From the NCBI GenBank assembly GCA_964531695.1, contig CAZHEH010000022.1, positions 1 through 58,706 on the forward strand: a stretch of DNA of 58,706 nt. Reading direction: 5' to 3'. Origin of the DNA: JAGXKT01 sp964531695. GTDB taxonomy: Bacteria; Planctomycetota; Phycisphaerae; SM23-33. The translations under genes were made by a program, and so were the position numbers. The notes under the pieces are model-generated. The model ran no database searches, was not told where the DNA came from, and was given only the letters and a program-made list of their open reading frames with translations. Shown one piece after another: positions 1 to 8,763 of the stretch. Position 1 is the first letter of the stretch, and each line of letters begins with the position of its first letter.

Positions 1-17
1 TTGCATGCGGCGAACAC

Positions 18-118
18 GCATGGCTGGGCGAGCCGGCCATGCCACCCACAGCCCCACACGGCCGGACGAGCCAGCCGTGCCATCCACAGACGCACATGGC
101 TGGGCAGGCCGCCCGTTC
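18..118. repeat. REP-like imperfect repeat at left edge
   Basis: About two and a half imperfect copies of a unit near 40 bp. Each unit has the word ATGGCTGG followed a few bases later by its near-complement CCGGCCAT or CCAGCCGT, so each can fold into a short GC-rich hairpin. It lies just beyond the 3' end of the SOD gene. It looks like a repetitive extragenic palindrome family rather than coding DNA. No gene was seen in positions 1-125. Confidence 0.5.
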
Positions 119-125
119 GGGCGTG

Positions 126-875
126 TCAGCCGGCGAGCCGTCGAGCCCAGGCGAGGCGCTCGGCCGCGAATTCCCAATTGGCGAGCTTGAGGAAGTTGCC
201 GACCCACGTGCCGCGGTCGTTGGCGTACTGGAGGTAGTACGCGTGCTCCCACACATCGCAGACGAGCAGCGGCACGCAGCCCCAGACGGTGAGGTTCTGG
301 TGCTTCTCGGCCTGGAGAATCAGCAGGCGGTCGCCGAGCGGCTCGTAGCACAGCACGCCCCAGCCGCTGCCCTCGACGGCCTTCGTCGCCGCCGCGAGCT
401 GGTCCGAGCAGGCGTCGGTTGAGCCGAAGCTCCTCTCGGCCGCGGTGCGCAACGCCCGCGGCATGGGCGAGCCGCCGGGCGTCATCGAGTTCCAGAACAG
501 CGTGTGCAGCACGTGCCCGCTGCCGTGGAACGCCAGCCCGCGCGAAAGGGCCTTGACAGCGCCGTAGTCGCCGTCGCGTCGGGCGGCCGCGAGCTTCTCC
601 AGCATGCGGTTGAGCCCCTTGACGTAGCCGGCATGGTGGCGGTCGTGGTGGATCTGGAGCGTACGCTTCTCATAGTGCGGCTCCAGTGCGTCGAGGGCGT
701 ACGGCAGCTCAGGCAGGACGTACTCGCCGCCTTCCACCGCCCCCAGCTCGAGGCCGGCGGCCCCGGCCATGCCCGGCTTCGGCTCGGACTGTCCGAGGCA
801 GCCCTTCGTTACGGCCGCGAGGGCCGCGACGCCCGCAAGCTTCAAGGTGTTTCGTCTCGAAAGCGCAGGGTTCAT
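126..875 (-). CDS. sodA: Exported Fe/Mn superoxide dismutase (Mn-type residues)
   Basis: Converts superoxide to hydrogen peroxide and oxygen. The protein has 249 aa. Residues 1-26 form a Tat-type signal (SRRNTLK at 6-12, a hydrophobic stretch, then a Cys at 26 that could be lipidated, although TKGC is a poor lipobox). The SOD core starts near residue 53. The metal ligands appear to be H76 (IHHDRHH), H124 (HVLHTLFW), D207 and H211 (DVWEHAYY). Gly120 and Gln193 sit where Mn-type enzymes have Gly77 and Gln146, which suggests manganese by family knowledge. The gene diverges from pheA. Its upstream region has a TATAAT word on the minus strand and a small hairpin (912-928). The family assignment is secure. 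Metal and anchoring are inferred. Confidence 0.93.
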   Translation of the reverse strand: MNPALSRRNTLKLAGVAALAAVTKGCLGQSEPKPGMAGAAGLELGAVEGGEYVLPELPYALDALEPHYEKRTLQIHHDRHHAGYVKGLNRMLEKLAAARRDGDYGAVKALSRGLAFHGSGHVLHTLFWNSMTPGGSPMPRALRTAAERSFGSTDACSDQLAAATKAVEGSGWGVLCYEPLGDRLLILQAEKHQNLTVWGCVPLLVCDVWEHAYYLQYANDRGTWVGNFLKLANWEFAAERLAWARRLAG

Positions 876-971
876 GTGAAGCTCCTATCCATGTCGAATC
901 GGTGATGGGTCCGGGTGCGGGGCACCCGCCGAGTATTATATGCGCTCCGTCGGCGGTGGGCGAGATGCGCC

Positions 972-1000
972 TTGACCGTTGGCTCGGGCGCGGGTAGAAA
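972..1000 (+). promoter_or_regulatory. Sigma70-like promoter for pheA
   Basis: TTGACC (972-977), a 17-base spacer and TAGAAA (995-1000), with a predicted start near 1007, about 48 nt before the pheA ATG. Found by eye. Confidence 0.4.
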
Positions 1001-1054
1001 CACCGGTTCGCACGCGACGGAGAATGTGTGCGCCAGGGCCGTACGAGGACCACC

Positions 1055-2152
1055 ATGACCGAGGGCGGCACGCCCGAAAACGCGGATCTGGACGCGCTGC
1101 GCCGGCGCATCGACGAACTGGACCGGAACATCGTCCGGCTGCTCAACGAGCGCGCCGATGTCGTGGTGGACATCGGCAAGGCCAAGCAGGCCGAAGGCAC
1201 GCCGATCTACGCCCCGGACCGCGAGCACGTCGTGCTGGAGCGGATCCGCGAGCTGAACGGCGGCCCCCTGCCGCAACGGACGCTCCTGGCGATCTACCGC
1301 GAGTTGATGAGCGGCTCGTTCGCCTTGGAGAAGCCCTTGCGGATCGGCTACCTCGGCCCGGAAGGCAGCTTCAGCCACCTGGCCGCCCAGCGGAAGTTCG
1401 GCGCTTCGGTCGAATACCGGGCGCTGGCGGACATCCGTGCGGTTTTCGAGGAGGTCGCCCGCGGCCACTGCGACCTCGGGCTGGTGCCGATCGAGAACAG
1501 CACGGGCGGCGGCGTGGTGGACACGATGGACTCGTTCGTCACCGCGCGGGTGCATGTCTGCGCGGAGGTGATGGTCGAGATTCATCACAATCTGCTGGCG
1601 AACTGCCCGCCCGACGAGATCAAGGTCATCGCCTCACGCCCGGAGGTGTTCGCCCAATGCCGCAACTGGCTCTCGACGAGCTTCCAGCGGGCGGATCTGC
1701 TTCCCGTGGCCAGCTCAGCCAGGGCGGCCGAGATGGCCACGGCCGAGCACGGGCTGGCGGCGATCGGCTCCACGCTGGCGGCGGAGCTGTACGACCTGAA
1801 GATCGTCTTCGCCAACATCGAGGACACGCCGGGCAACATGACACGGTTCTTCGTGATCTCGAAGCACCCGGCCCGGCGCACCGGCAGCGACAAGACGGCC
1901 ATCATGTTCGCCACCGCGCACCGCGCGGGGGCGCTGGTGGCCGTGCTGAACGTGTTCGGCCGGCACGGCATCAACCTGACGAACATCGACACCCGCCCGT
2001 CCAAGCGGCAGAACTGGGAGTACTACTTCTTCGTGGACGCCGAGGGCCACCGCGAGGACGAGAACTTCGCCGAAGCCCTCACGGAGGCCCGGGACCACTG
2101 CGGCGAGCTGCACGTGCTGGGCAGCTTCCCCAAGGCGCTGGAGCCCGTTTGA
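1055..2152 (+). CDS. pheA: Bifunctional chorismate mutase / prephenate dehydratase
   Basis: Makes phenylpyruvate from chorismate in phenylalanine synthesis. From the ATG at 1055 it has 365 aa. That start has GAGGA five bases upstream, whereas an in-frame GTG at 1028 has no such site. Residues about 1-95 are an AroQ-type chorismate mutase (ALRRRIDELDRNIVRLLNER). Residues about 100-275 are the dehydratase, with the substrate-loop motif IENSTGGGV and the catalytic TRF motif in NMTRFFVIS. The C-terminal ACT domain is the likely phenylalanine sensor, with GRHGINLTNIDTRP in place of the usual ESRP. Full length for the fused P-protein family. Confidence 0.96.
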   Translation: MTEGGTPENADLDALRRRIDELDRNIVRLLNERADVVVDIGKAKQAEGTPIYAPDREHVVLERIRELNGGPLPQRTLLAIYRELMSGSFALEKPLRIGYLGPEGSFSHLAAQRKFGASVEYRALADIRAVFEEVARGHCDLGLVPIENSTGGGVVDTMDSFVTARVHVCAEVMVEIHHNLLANCPPDEIKVIASRPEVFAQCRNWLSTSFQRADLLPVASSARAAEMATAEHGLAAIGSTLAAELYDLKIVFANIEDTPGNMTRFFVISKHPARRTGSDKTAIMFATAHRAGALVAVLNVFGRHGINLTNIDTRPSKRQNWEYYFFVDAEGHREDENFAEALTEARDHCGELHVLGSFPKALEPV

Positions 2153-2198
2153 CCCGTCGCGGACGCGCCCACGCGACCGCCAACCAAGGAACGCAACC

Positions 2199-2987
2199 AT
2201 GGATCGCAAACTGTTTATCGCCGGCAACTGGAAGATGAACCTCAGCCGCACGCGCGCCGCCGACCTGGCCGCGGGGATGGTGCAGGAGTTCGGCTCGGAG
2301 GACCGCGTCGACACGGCCGTGTGCCCGCCCTTCCCCTACCTGATGACCGTACAGGAAGCCCTGGGGATGACCCGCATCGGGCTCGGGGCCCAGAACATGT
2401 GGTACGAGGAGGAAGGCGCCTTCACCGGCGAGGTGTCCGCGGACATGCTCGAGGACGTGGGCTGCAAGTACGTCATTCTCGGCCACAGCGAGCGGCGGCA
2501 CGTGATCGGCGAGACGGACGAGATCATCAACCGCAAGGTCATCAAGGCGTTGTCCGAGGCGCTCTATCCGATCCTGTGCATCGGCGAGTTGCTGGAGGAG
2601 CGCGACGCCGATAAGACGATGGAAGTCATCGACCGCCAGGTGCGGCGCGGGCTGGCTGACGTGGCGACCCGCTGCGTCGACGGCACGACGCTCCCGCAGC
2701 GACTGACGATCGCCTACGAGCCGGTCTGGGCCATCGGCACCGGCCGCACGGCCACGCCGGACCAGGCGCAGGAAGTGCATGCCGCGGTCCGCAAGCTCCT
2801 GGCGGAGCTGTACGATGAGGACATCGCGGCCGGCATTCGGATTCAGTACGGCGGATCGGTCAAGCCGGCGAACGCCAAGGAACTGCTGGCCCAGCCGGAC
2901 ATCGACGGGGCCCTGGTCGGCGGAGCGAGCTTGAAGGCGCCGGACTTCGCCGCGATCGTGCAGGCCGGCGCGGAGTTGAGCGAGTAG
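2199..2987 (+). CDS. tpiA: Triosephosphate isomerase
   Basis: Interconverts dihydroxyacetone phosphate and glyceraldehyde 3-phosphate. The protein has 262 aa, normal for the family. Visible landmarks are the N-terminal AGNWKMN with the catalytic Lys, LGHSERRH with the catalytic His, AYEPVWAIGTG with the catalytic Glu and loop 6, and the phosphate-binding YGGSVKPAN. AAGGA precedes the ATG. It begins a same-strand run with secG, yicC, gmk, rpoZ and coaC at short spacings, probably one operon. Confidence 0.98.
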   Translation: MDRKLFIAGNWKMNLSRTRAADLAAGMVQEFGSEDRVDTAVCPPFPYLMTVQEALGMTRIGLGAQNMWYEEEGAFTGEVSADMLEDVGCKYVILGHSERRHVIGETDEIINRKVIKALSEALYPILCIGELLEERDADKTMEVIDRQVRRGLADVATRCVDGTTLPQRLTIAYEPVWAIGTGRTATPDQAQEVHAAVRKLLAELYDEDIAAGIRIQYGGSVKPANAKELLAQPDIDGALVGGASLKAPDFAAIVQAGAELSE

Positions 2988-3022
2988 CCGGCGGGGTCCA
3001 ACCGCACGGCGGAGAATAGCCA

Positions 3023-3724
3023 ATGGATATCTTCCTCGGCACGTTATTCATCGTGATCTGCATCCTGCTTGTGCTGGTCGTGCTGCTTCAGCGCGGGCGC
3101 GGCGGCGGCCTCAGCGCCGCGTTCGGAGGCGGGGGCGGGGCTTCCGGCGCCTTCGGCACCAAGACCGGTGACGTGTTCACCTGGGTCACCATCATCCTCA
3201 CGGCGTTGTTCCTGTTGCTGGCCATCGGGACGAACCTGGCCTTCCGCCCGCCGGAGCGCCAGGTCGAGACGCCGGTCTTCCGCCCCGCGCCGCAGGAAGA
3301 CCCCAACCCCAAGGAAGTCGAGATCAGCTCCCCCACGCAGGGCGCGAAGATCCGCTTCACGCTGGACGGCACGGAACCGACGGCGGACACCGGCACCGAA
3401 TACGTAATCGCCATCGAACTGGAGGAATTCCCGGCCAACATCAAGGCGCGGGCCTTCCGCGAGGGCTACACGCCCAGCGAGGTCGCCACGGCCTTCTACC
3501 CGGGAACGCCCGGCGCCGAGCCCGAGCCGCCGGAGCCGGAGGACGCCGAGAACGGCGAGGACGCCGACGAGGGCGACAACGACCAAGGCGCGGAGGACGG
3601 CCCGGCGGACGACGAGGAGAACGGCGAGGGGGACGAGCCGGTCACGTCGCCGACGGACGGAGAGCCCACCGGAGAAACCTCCGAGCCGGAGACCCCCGCC
3701 ACCCCGACCGAGACGGACGAGTAG
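3023..3724 (+). CDS. secG: SecG translocase subunit with C-terminal CHB_HEX-like domain and acidic tail
   Basis: Residues 1-75 look like SecG, the small SecYEG subunit of protein export. There are two membrane helices (about 3-21 and 53-72) around a Gly-rich loop (RGRGGGLSAAFGGGGGASG). Typical SecG is 70-130 aa, while this one is 233 aa. After the second helix, residues about 95-155 resemble the chitobiase/hexosaminidase C-terminal fold (ISSPTQGAKIRFTLDGTEPT, then IKARAFREGYTPSEVA). The last 75 residues are almost all Glu, Asp, Pro, Gly and Thr. With the usual SecG topology (both ends outside) the extension would sit in the periplasm. Position between tpiA and yicC supports the SecG call. The role of the extension is unknown. 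Confidence 0.88.
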   Translation: MDIFLGTLFIVICILLVLVVLLQRGRGGGLSAAFGGGGGASGAFGTKTGDVFTWVTIILTALFLLLAIGTNLAFRPPERQVETPVFRPAPQEDPNPKEVEISSPTQGAKIRFTLDGTEPTADTGTEYVIAIELEEFPANIKARAFREGYTPSEVATAFYPGTPGAEPEPPEPEDAENGEDADEGDNDQGAEDGPADDEENGEGDEPVTSPTDGEPTGETSEPETPATPTETDE

Positions 3725-3739
3725 CACCGCGGAGAAGCC

Positions 3740-4621
3740 ATGCTGCGTTCCATGACAGGTTTCGGCGCCGCCTCGGGACAGGTCGAGGGCGTCGAGTTCA
3801 CGGCCGAGGTCCGGTCGGTCAACAACCGGTACTTCAAGCCCAATCTCCGCCTGCCGGAGTGCTTCCCGGGCCTGGAGACCGCCGCGGAGAAGCTGCTGCG
3901 CCGGCGGGTCGCTCGCGGTTCGATCACGCTGGCGTTGCGGATGAAGGTTCCGGACGAGTGGGCCGCCTACCGAGTGAACACGGCCGCCCTGCAGAGCTAT
4001 CTGGAGCAGCTCCGGCCCCTCGAAGTCGAGGCGGACCCGACGCTGCGAATCGATCTCGGCTCGCTGTTGCAGTTGCCCGGCGTGTGCGAGCCGCCGGAGT
4101 TGGCGTCGCTGGCCGAGCGTACGCACGACGACGTGCTGGGGCTGATCGAGCAAGCCGTCGTCGCCCTGATCGAGATGCGCGCGACCGAAGGCGAGCAGTT
4201 GCGCGCCGACCTGGAGGCGAACTGCAAGGCCATCGAGGACCGGCTGAGCGAAGTGCGCTCGCGGGCCCCGCAGGTCGTCAGCGAGTACCACCAGCGCCTG
4301 CGGGACCGCGTCGACGAGCTGACGCGGGCGGGCAACGTCAACGTCGACGCCGACCAGCTCGCTCGGGAAGTGGCCATCTTCGCCGAGCGGTGCGACATCG
4401 CCGAGGAGGTCTCGCGGCTGGCCGGCCACCTGGAGCAGTTCCGAGAGGCGATGGACGGGCAGGACCCCTGCGGTCGGAAGCTCGACTTCATCTCGCAGGA
4501 GATGCTCCGCGAGGCCAACACGATCGCGTCGAAATCGAACGACGCCGAGATCGCCAAGGCCGTCGTCGACATCAAGACCGGTATCGATCGCGTCAAGGAA
4601 CAGGTGCAGAACGTCGAGTAG
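3740..4621 (+). CDS. yicC: YicC/YloC family endoribonuclease-like protein
   Basis: Full-length YicC-family protein (293 aa). The N-terminal signature MLRSMTGFGAASGQVEG starts the YicC domain, and the C-terminal DUF1732 part contains DPCGRKLDFISQEMLREANTIASK. Family members are reported RNases linked to RNA turnover and stationary-phase survival; the activity here is inferred. It starts 15 bases after the secG stop and precedes gmk, the usual yicC-gmk-rpoZ order. A GC-rich inverted repeat (4623-4643) follows the stop. Confidence 0.93.
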   Translation: MLRSMTGFGAASGQVEGVEFTAEVRSVNNRYFKPNLRLPECFPGLETAAEKLLRRRVARGSITLALRMKVPDEWAAYRVNTAALQSYLEQLRPLEVEADPTLRIDLGSLLQLPGVCEPPELASLAERTHDDVLGLIEQAVVALIEMRATEGEQLRADLEANCKAIEDRLSEVRSRAPQVVSEYHQRLRDRVDELTRAGNVNVDADQLAREVAIFAERCDIAEEVSRLAGHLEQFREAMDGQDPCGRKLDFISQEMLREANTIASKSNDAEIAKAVVDIKTGIDRVKEQVQNVE

Positions 4622-4750
4622 CCGGCCGAGGCCGACGGCCGGTGAGATTCCCGAAGCGCGGCGTCGCCCCGGCCGTTGCCCACGAGTCGCGGCCCGCGGG
4701 TGCTTGCCGATTGCCGACTGCTGATGACCGACCACGGACCCGTGTCCGCC

Positions 4751-5326
4751 ATGCCCGGCAAACTTGTCGTCATTACGGGCCCCTCGGGGGTCGGCAAGAG
4801 CACGATCGACCGCGAGGTCGTCCGCCGGACGGGCGCGGAATTCAGCGTCTCGGCGACTACGCGCTCCCCGCGGCCCGGGGAGGTCGACGGCCGGGAGTAC
4901 CGCTTCGTGGACCGGCCGACCTTCGAAGCCATGATCGAGCGCGGCGACCTGCTCGAATGGGCGGACGTCTTCGGCGAGCTGTACGGCACGCCGGCGGCGC
5001 CCGTGCGGCGGGCCATTGCGGACGGCCGTACGATCCTGCTGGAGATCGACATCCAGGGCGGGCTTCAGGTCGCCGAGAAGATGCCCGAGGCGACGTTCGT
5101 GCTGATCGTGCCCCCGAGCGACGAGGAGCTGGCCCGGCGGCTGCTCGGGCGGGCGAGCGAGGACGACGCCACGGCGCGGCGGCGTCTGGCCAAGGCCCGC
5201 GAGGAAATCCGCATCGCCAAGGAAAGCGGCGTGTATAATCACGTCGTCGTGAACGACGACCTCGAGCGGGCGACCGACGAGGTCGAGCGGGTGGTTCGTC
5301 GCGACGACACACCCACCGAGAGCTAG
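4751..5326 (+). CDS. gmk: Guanylate kinase
   Basis: Phosphorylates GMP to GDP using ATP. The P-loop is TGPSGVGKST near residue 10, followed by the GMP-binding SATTRSPRPGEVDGREYRF and ending in a VNDDLERA-type helix. I chose the ATG at 4751 (191 aa), which places the P-loop normally. In-frame ATGs at 4724 and 4676 would add 9 or 25 non-conserved residues. No start has a strong ribosome site. Between yicC and rpoZ, as in many bacteria. Confidence 0.95.
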   Translation: MPGKLVVITGPSGVGKSTIDREVVRRTGAEFSVSATTRSPRPGEVDGREYRFVDRPTFEAMIERGDLLEWADVFGELYGTPAAPVRRAIADGRTILLEIDIQGGLQVAEKMPEATFVLIVPPSDEELARRLLGRASEDDATARRRLAKAREEIRIAKESGVYNHVVVNDDLERATDEVERVVRRDDTPTES

Positions 5327-5363
5327 CGGGCGCGCGTGCTCGCCGCCCGCCGGGAGCGAAGGA

Positions 5364-5597
5364 ATGATCGAAGCATTGAAGAGCGAAGACCTGATCCACC
5401 GCGTTGGCGGCAAGTTCAAGCTCACCGCGCTGATCCAGCGCCGCATGGGCGAGCTGATCGAGGGCACCCGCCCGCTCGTCGAGCGCCGGCCCGGCATGAC
5501 CGACCTCGAAGTCGTCATCCAGGAGATCCTCGAGGACAAGATCGCAATCGACTACGACCGGTCGGACATCGCCAAGCCCGACGAGCTGAAGGCCTAG
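5364..5597 (+). CDS. rpoZ: RNA polymerase omega subunit
   Basis: A 77-aa protein matching omega in size and pattern. It has an N-terminal segment (MIEALKSEDLIHRVGGKFKL), the conserved helix TALIQRRMGELIEGTRPLVE, and an acidic C-terminal part. Omega helps assemble beta-prime into RNA polymerase. AAGGA directly precedes the ATG. Position after gmk and 12 bases before coaC supports the call. Confidence 0.82.
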   Translation: MIEALKSEDLIHRVGGKFKLTALIQRRMGELIEGTRPLVERRPGMTDLEVVIQEILEDKIAIDYDRSDIAKPDELKA

Positions 5598-5609
5598 CGC
5601 CTCGCACGC

Positions 5610-6188
5610 ATGCCCCCCGCCGCCGACAGCCCGCTGGACGGACGCGAGATCCTGCTCGCCGTCACCGGCGGCGTCGCCTGCTACAAGGCCGCCGACCTCG
5701 CCAGTCGACTCGTGCGCCACGGAGCCGGCGTGTCCGTGGCGATGACCCCCGCGGCCGTGCGCTTCGTCACGCCGTTGACCTTCCAGTCCCTCACCGGGCG
5801 CGAGGTCTACGCGGACATGTGGCAGCGAGGCGAGGGCCTTCGCCCACCCCACCTGCTGCTGACCGAACGCGCCGAGCTGATGGTCGTGGCCCCCGCCACG
5901 GCCAACACGCTGGCGAAGATGGCCGGCGGCATCGCAGATGAGCTGGTCTCCGCGCTCGCCCTGTCCGCGCACGGGGCGTGCGACATCCTCGCCGCCCCGT
6001 CGATGAACACACGGATGTGGGCCGCCCCCGCCACGCAGGCGAACGTCGAGGGGCTCCGCGCCCGCGGGGTCCGGTTCGTCGGTCCGGCCGAGGGGCGCCT
6101 CGCCTGCGGCACCGCCGGGCCGGGACGCATGGCCGAGCCCGACGAAATAGCCGCCGCCGTGCTCGACATCCTCGCCCCGGCCGTGTGA
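5610..6188 (+). CDS. coaC: Phosphopantothenoylcysteine decarboxylase (CoaC half only)
   Basis: FMN enzyme of CoA synthesis that decarboxylates phosphopantothenoylcysteine to phosphopantetheine. The 192 aa cover only the CoaC half of the usual CoaBC fusion. Landmarks are ILLAVTGGVACYKAADL (flavin binding), PPHLLLTERAEL with the catalytic His, APATANTLAKMAGGIADEL, the substrate clamp PSMNTRMW and the active Cys in RLACGTAGPGRM. The CoaB half is a separate gene at 15633-16262 on the other strand. No clear ribosome site, so translation may be coupled to rpoZ. Confidence 0.93.
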   Translation: MPPAADSPLDGREILLAVTGGVACYKAADLASRLVRHGAGVSVAMTPAAVRFVTPLTFQSLTGREVYADMWQRGEGLRPPHLLLTERAELMVVAPATANTLAKMAGGIADELVSALALSAHGACDILAAPSMNTRMWAAPATQANVEGLRARGVRFVGPAEGRLACGTAGPGRMAEPDEIAAAVLDILAPAV

Positions 6189-6200
6189 GCCCGACGCGCG

Positions 6201-6229
6201 TTGCATCGCGCGCCCGGCCGCCCTATCAT
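6201..6229 (+). promoter_or_regulatory. Sigma70-like promoter for araB-araD
   Basis: TTGCAT (6201-6206), a 17-base spacer and TATCAT (6224-6229), with a predicted start near 6236, 32 nt before the araB ATG. Suggests araBD is transcribed apart from the coaC operon. Confidence 0.45.
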
Positions 6230-6267
6230 CCGTCTCCTACGCCGATTCGCCCGCCAAGGAGCACGCC

Positions 6268-7947
6268 ATGCCCAAGTACGCCATCGGACTCGACTACGGA
6301 ACCAACTCCGTCCGCACGCTCGTGGTGGACGTCGCCAACGGGCGCGAACTCGCCACGGCCGTGTGGACCTACGAGCACGGCGACGAGGGCGTCATCCTCG
6401 CGTCCGACCCGAACCTCGCCCGGCAGCACCCGGCCGACTACCTCCGCGGCGCGGAGGTCACCATTCGGGAGGCCCTTGCGGCCGCGCGCAAGGCCCGCAA
6501 GAGCTTCCGCCCGGAGCAGGTCATCGGCATCGGCGTGGACACGACGGGCAGCACGCCGATACCCGCCGACCGCCACGGCCGTCCGCTGGCCCTGGGGAAG
6601 GGCTTTGCCCGCAACCCGGACGCAATGGCCTGGCTGTGGAAGGACCACACCTCCGTGGCCGAGGCCGAGGAGATCACCGATCGCGCCGCCCGGCTGCGCC
6701 CGGAGTACCTCGCCAAGTGCGGCGGGACGTACTCCAGCGAGTGGTTCTTCAGCAAGATTCTGCATTGCCGTCGCGCGGCGCCGAAGGTGTTTGACGCGGC
6801 GTACACTTGGGTGGAGCTGGCCGACTGGGTGCCCGCCGCCCTCACGGGCAACGAGGCGCCGGGCGCCTACCGGGCGAGCATCTGTGCGGCCGGGCACAAG
6901 GCGATGTACAACGACGCCTGGGGCGGGTATCCGGACAAGCGCTTCCTGAAAGGACTCGACCCCGCGCTCGGCGAGCTGCGGGACCGCCTGCCGGAGCGGG
7001 CCTGGCCCATCGACAAGCCGGCCGGGGCGCTGAGCGCCACATGGGCCGGTCGGACGGGCCTGCCGGAGGGCACACCCGTGGCGGTGGCGGCGTTCGACGC
7101 CCACCTCGGCGCGGTCGGGTCGGGCATTTCCACCGGCACGCTGGTCAAGATCATGGGCACGAGTTGCTGCGACATGATGGTCGCCCCGCTCGGGCGGACG
7201 CTGCCGGACATCCCCGGGCTCTGCGGCATCGTCCCGGAGAGCATCCTGCCGAAGTACTATGGGCTGGAGGCGGGCCAGTCGGCCGTGGGCGACATCTACA
7301 ACTGGTTCGTCAACTACATCCGCCCCGGCGGCGCCGACCACGAGCAACTCACGCGGGCAGCGGCCAAGCTCGCCCCCGGCGAGTCGGGCCTGCTGGCGCT
7401 CGACTGGAACAACGGCAATCGCACGATCCTCGTCGACCAGCGCCTGACCGGGCTGCTCGTCGGCCAGACGCTCTACACCCGGCCGGGCGAGGTCTACCGA
7501 GCCCTGATCGAGGCGACGGCCTTCGGGGCGCTGGCGATCATCAACCGCTTCGAGGAATACGGCGTAAAGGTGCGGGATATCGTCAACTGCGGGGGGATCG
7601 CGGAGAAGAACCCGCTGGTCATGCAGATCTACGCGGACGTGACCGGCCGACCGATGAAGATTTCCCGCTCGGCCCAGACCTGCGCACTCGGGGCCGCCAT
7701 CGCCGGATCGGTCGTCGCGGGCCGGCGGGCCGGCGGCCACTCGAGCATCCGCCAGGCCCAGAAGGCAATGACCGGGCTCAAGAGCAAGGTCTTCCGCCCG
7801 GACCGTGCGGCCCACAAGACCTACGCCCGACTCTACGGGCTCTACAAGCGTCTGCACGACGCCTTCGGCACGCGGGAGTGGACGGGCAACCTTCACAACG
7901 TGATGAAGGACCTGGCCGACATCCGGGACGAGGCGCGCCATACTTGA
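6268..7947 (+). CDS. araB: L-ribulokinase
   Basis: Phosphorylates L-ribulose with ATP in arabinose catabolism. The 559 aa fit AraB of the FGGY kinase superfamily. Conserved parts include the N-terminal phosphate loop GLDYGTNSVRTLVVDV, the substrate region VIGIGVDTTGSTPIP, KIMGTSCCDMMV, LLALDWNNGNRTILVD, and the C-terminal ATP-domain stretch NCGGIAEKNPLVMQIYADV. A ribosome site (AAGGAG) precedes the ATG. araD follows after 40 bases, while araA, araC and a transporter are not nearby. Confidence 0.96.
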   Translation: MPKYAIGLDYGTNSVRTLVVDVANGRELATAVWTYEHGDEGVILASDPNLARQHPADYLRGAEVTIREALAAARKARKSFRPEQVIGIGVDTTGSTPIPADRHGRPLALGKGFARNPDAMAWLWKDHTSVAEAEEITDRAARLRPEYLAKCGGTYSSEWFFSKILHCRRAAPKVFDAAYTWVELADWVPAALTGNEAPGAYRASICAAGHKAMYNDAWGGYPDKRFLKGLDPALGELRDRLPERAWPIDKPAGALSATWAGRTGLPEGTPVAVAAFDAHLGAVGSGISTGTLVKIMGTSCCDMMVAPLGRTLPDIPGLCGIVPESILPKYYGLEAGQSAVGDIYNWFVNYIRPGGADHEQLTRAAAKLAPGESGLLALDWNNGNRTILVDQRLTGLLVGQTLYTRPGEVYRALIEATAFGALAIINRFEEYGVKVRDIVNCGGIAEKNPLVMQIYADVTGRPMKISRSAQTCALGAAIAGSVVAGRRAGGHSSIRQAQKAMTGLKSKVFRPDRAAHKTYARLYGLYKRLHDAFGTREWTGNLHNVMKDLADIRDEARHT

Positions 7948-7987
7948 TTCGCCCGACGGCGAGGCGGACAATGCGTTCGGTGCCATC

Positions 7988-8698
7988 ATGCTTGAGGATC
8001 TGAAAAAGGCAGTGTGTCAGGCGAATCTCGCGCTTCGGGACGCGGGGCTCGTGTTCGGGACGTTCGGCAACGTCAGCGGCGTGGACCGGGACGGCGGGCA
8101 TATGGTCATCAAGCCCTCCGGCGTGCCCTACGACGACCTGAGCCCGGACAAAATGGCCGTGGTATCGCTGAGCAGCGGCCAGACCGTCGAGGGCGACGTC
8201 CGCCCCAGCAGCGACACGCCGACGCACCTCGAGCTGTACCGCGCGTGGGACGGCATCGGTGGCGTCGCCCACACGCACAGCCCGCACGCGACCGCCTGGG
8301 CCCAGGCCCGACGGGACATCCCCCGCCTCGGCACCACGCACGCGGATCACTTCTGCGGGCCGATCCCCTGCACGCGGGGGCTGACGCCCGAGGAAATCCA
8401 ACAGGACTACGAGGCGAACACGGGCAAGGTCATCGTGGAGCGGCTCGACCGGACCGATCCGCTGCACATGCCGGCCGCACTCGTGATCTCCCACGGGCCG
8501 TTCGCATGGGGCGAGGATGCCGACGCGGCCGTCGAAAACGCGGCTGTATTGGAATACATTGCCAGTCTGGCGACCGATACGATTGCCATCGAGCCGTACC
8601 CGCAGCCGGCGGCGCGGGAGCTGATGGACAAGCACTTTGGCCGCAAGCACGGACCCGGGGCGTACTACGGGCAGCCGAACGATCCGAAGAAGAAGTGA
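7988..8698 (+). CDS. araD: L-ribulose-5-phosphate 4-epimerase
   Basis: Zinc enzyme converting L-ribulose 5-phosphate to D-xylulose 5-phosphate. The 236-aa protein has the class II aldolase fold with the full metal set: HTHSPHATAW (two His) and ISHGPFAWG (third His). It also has GTFGNVSGVDRDGGHMVIKPSGVPY at the N-terminus (phosphate site) and HADHFCGPIPCTR. The product feeds the pentose phosphate pathway, where the transketolase at 16454-18403 acts. Co-transcription with araB is likely. Confidence 0.96.
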   Translation: MLEDLKKAVCQANLALRDAGLVFGTFGNVSGVDRDGGHMVIKPSGVPYDDLSPDKMAVVSLSSGQTVEGDVRPSSDTPTHLELYRAWDGIGGVAHTHSPHATAWAQARRDIPRLGTTHADHFCGPIPCTRGLTPEEIQQDYEANTGKVIVERLDRTDPLHMPAALVISHGPFAWGEDADAAVENAAVLEYIASLATDTIAIEPYPQPAARELMDKHFGRKHGPGAYYGQPNDPKKK

Positions 8699-8763
8699 CC
8701 TGCCCTCTCCAGGCCCACCGGCCCGCGGCCGCGGCCGGGGGGCCGAACACAGGGGTTGAGAAT

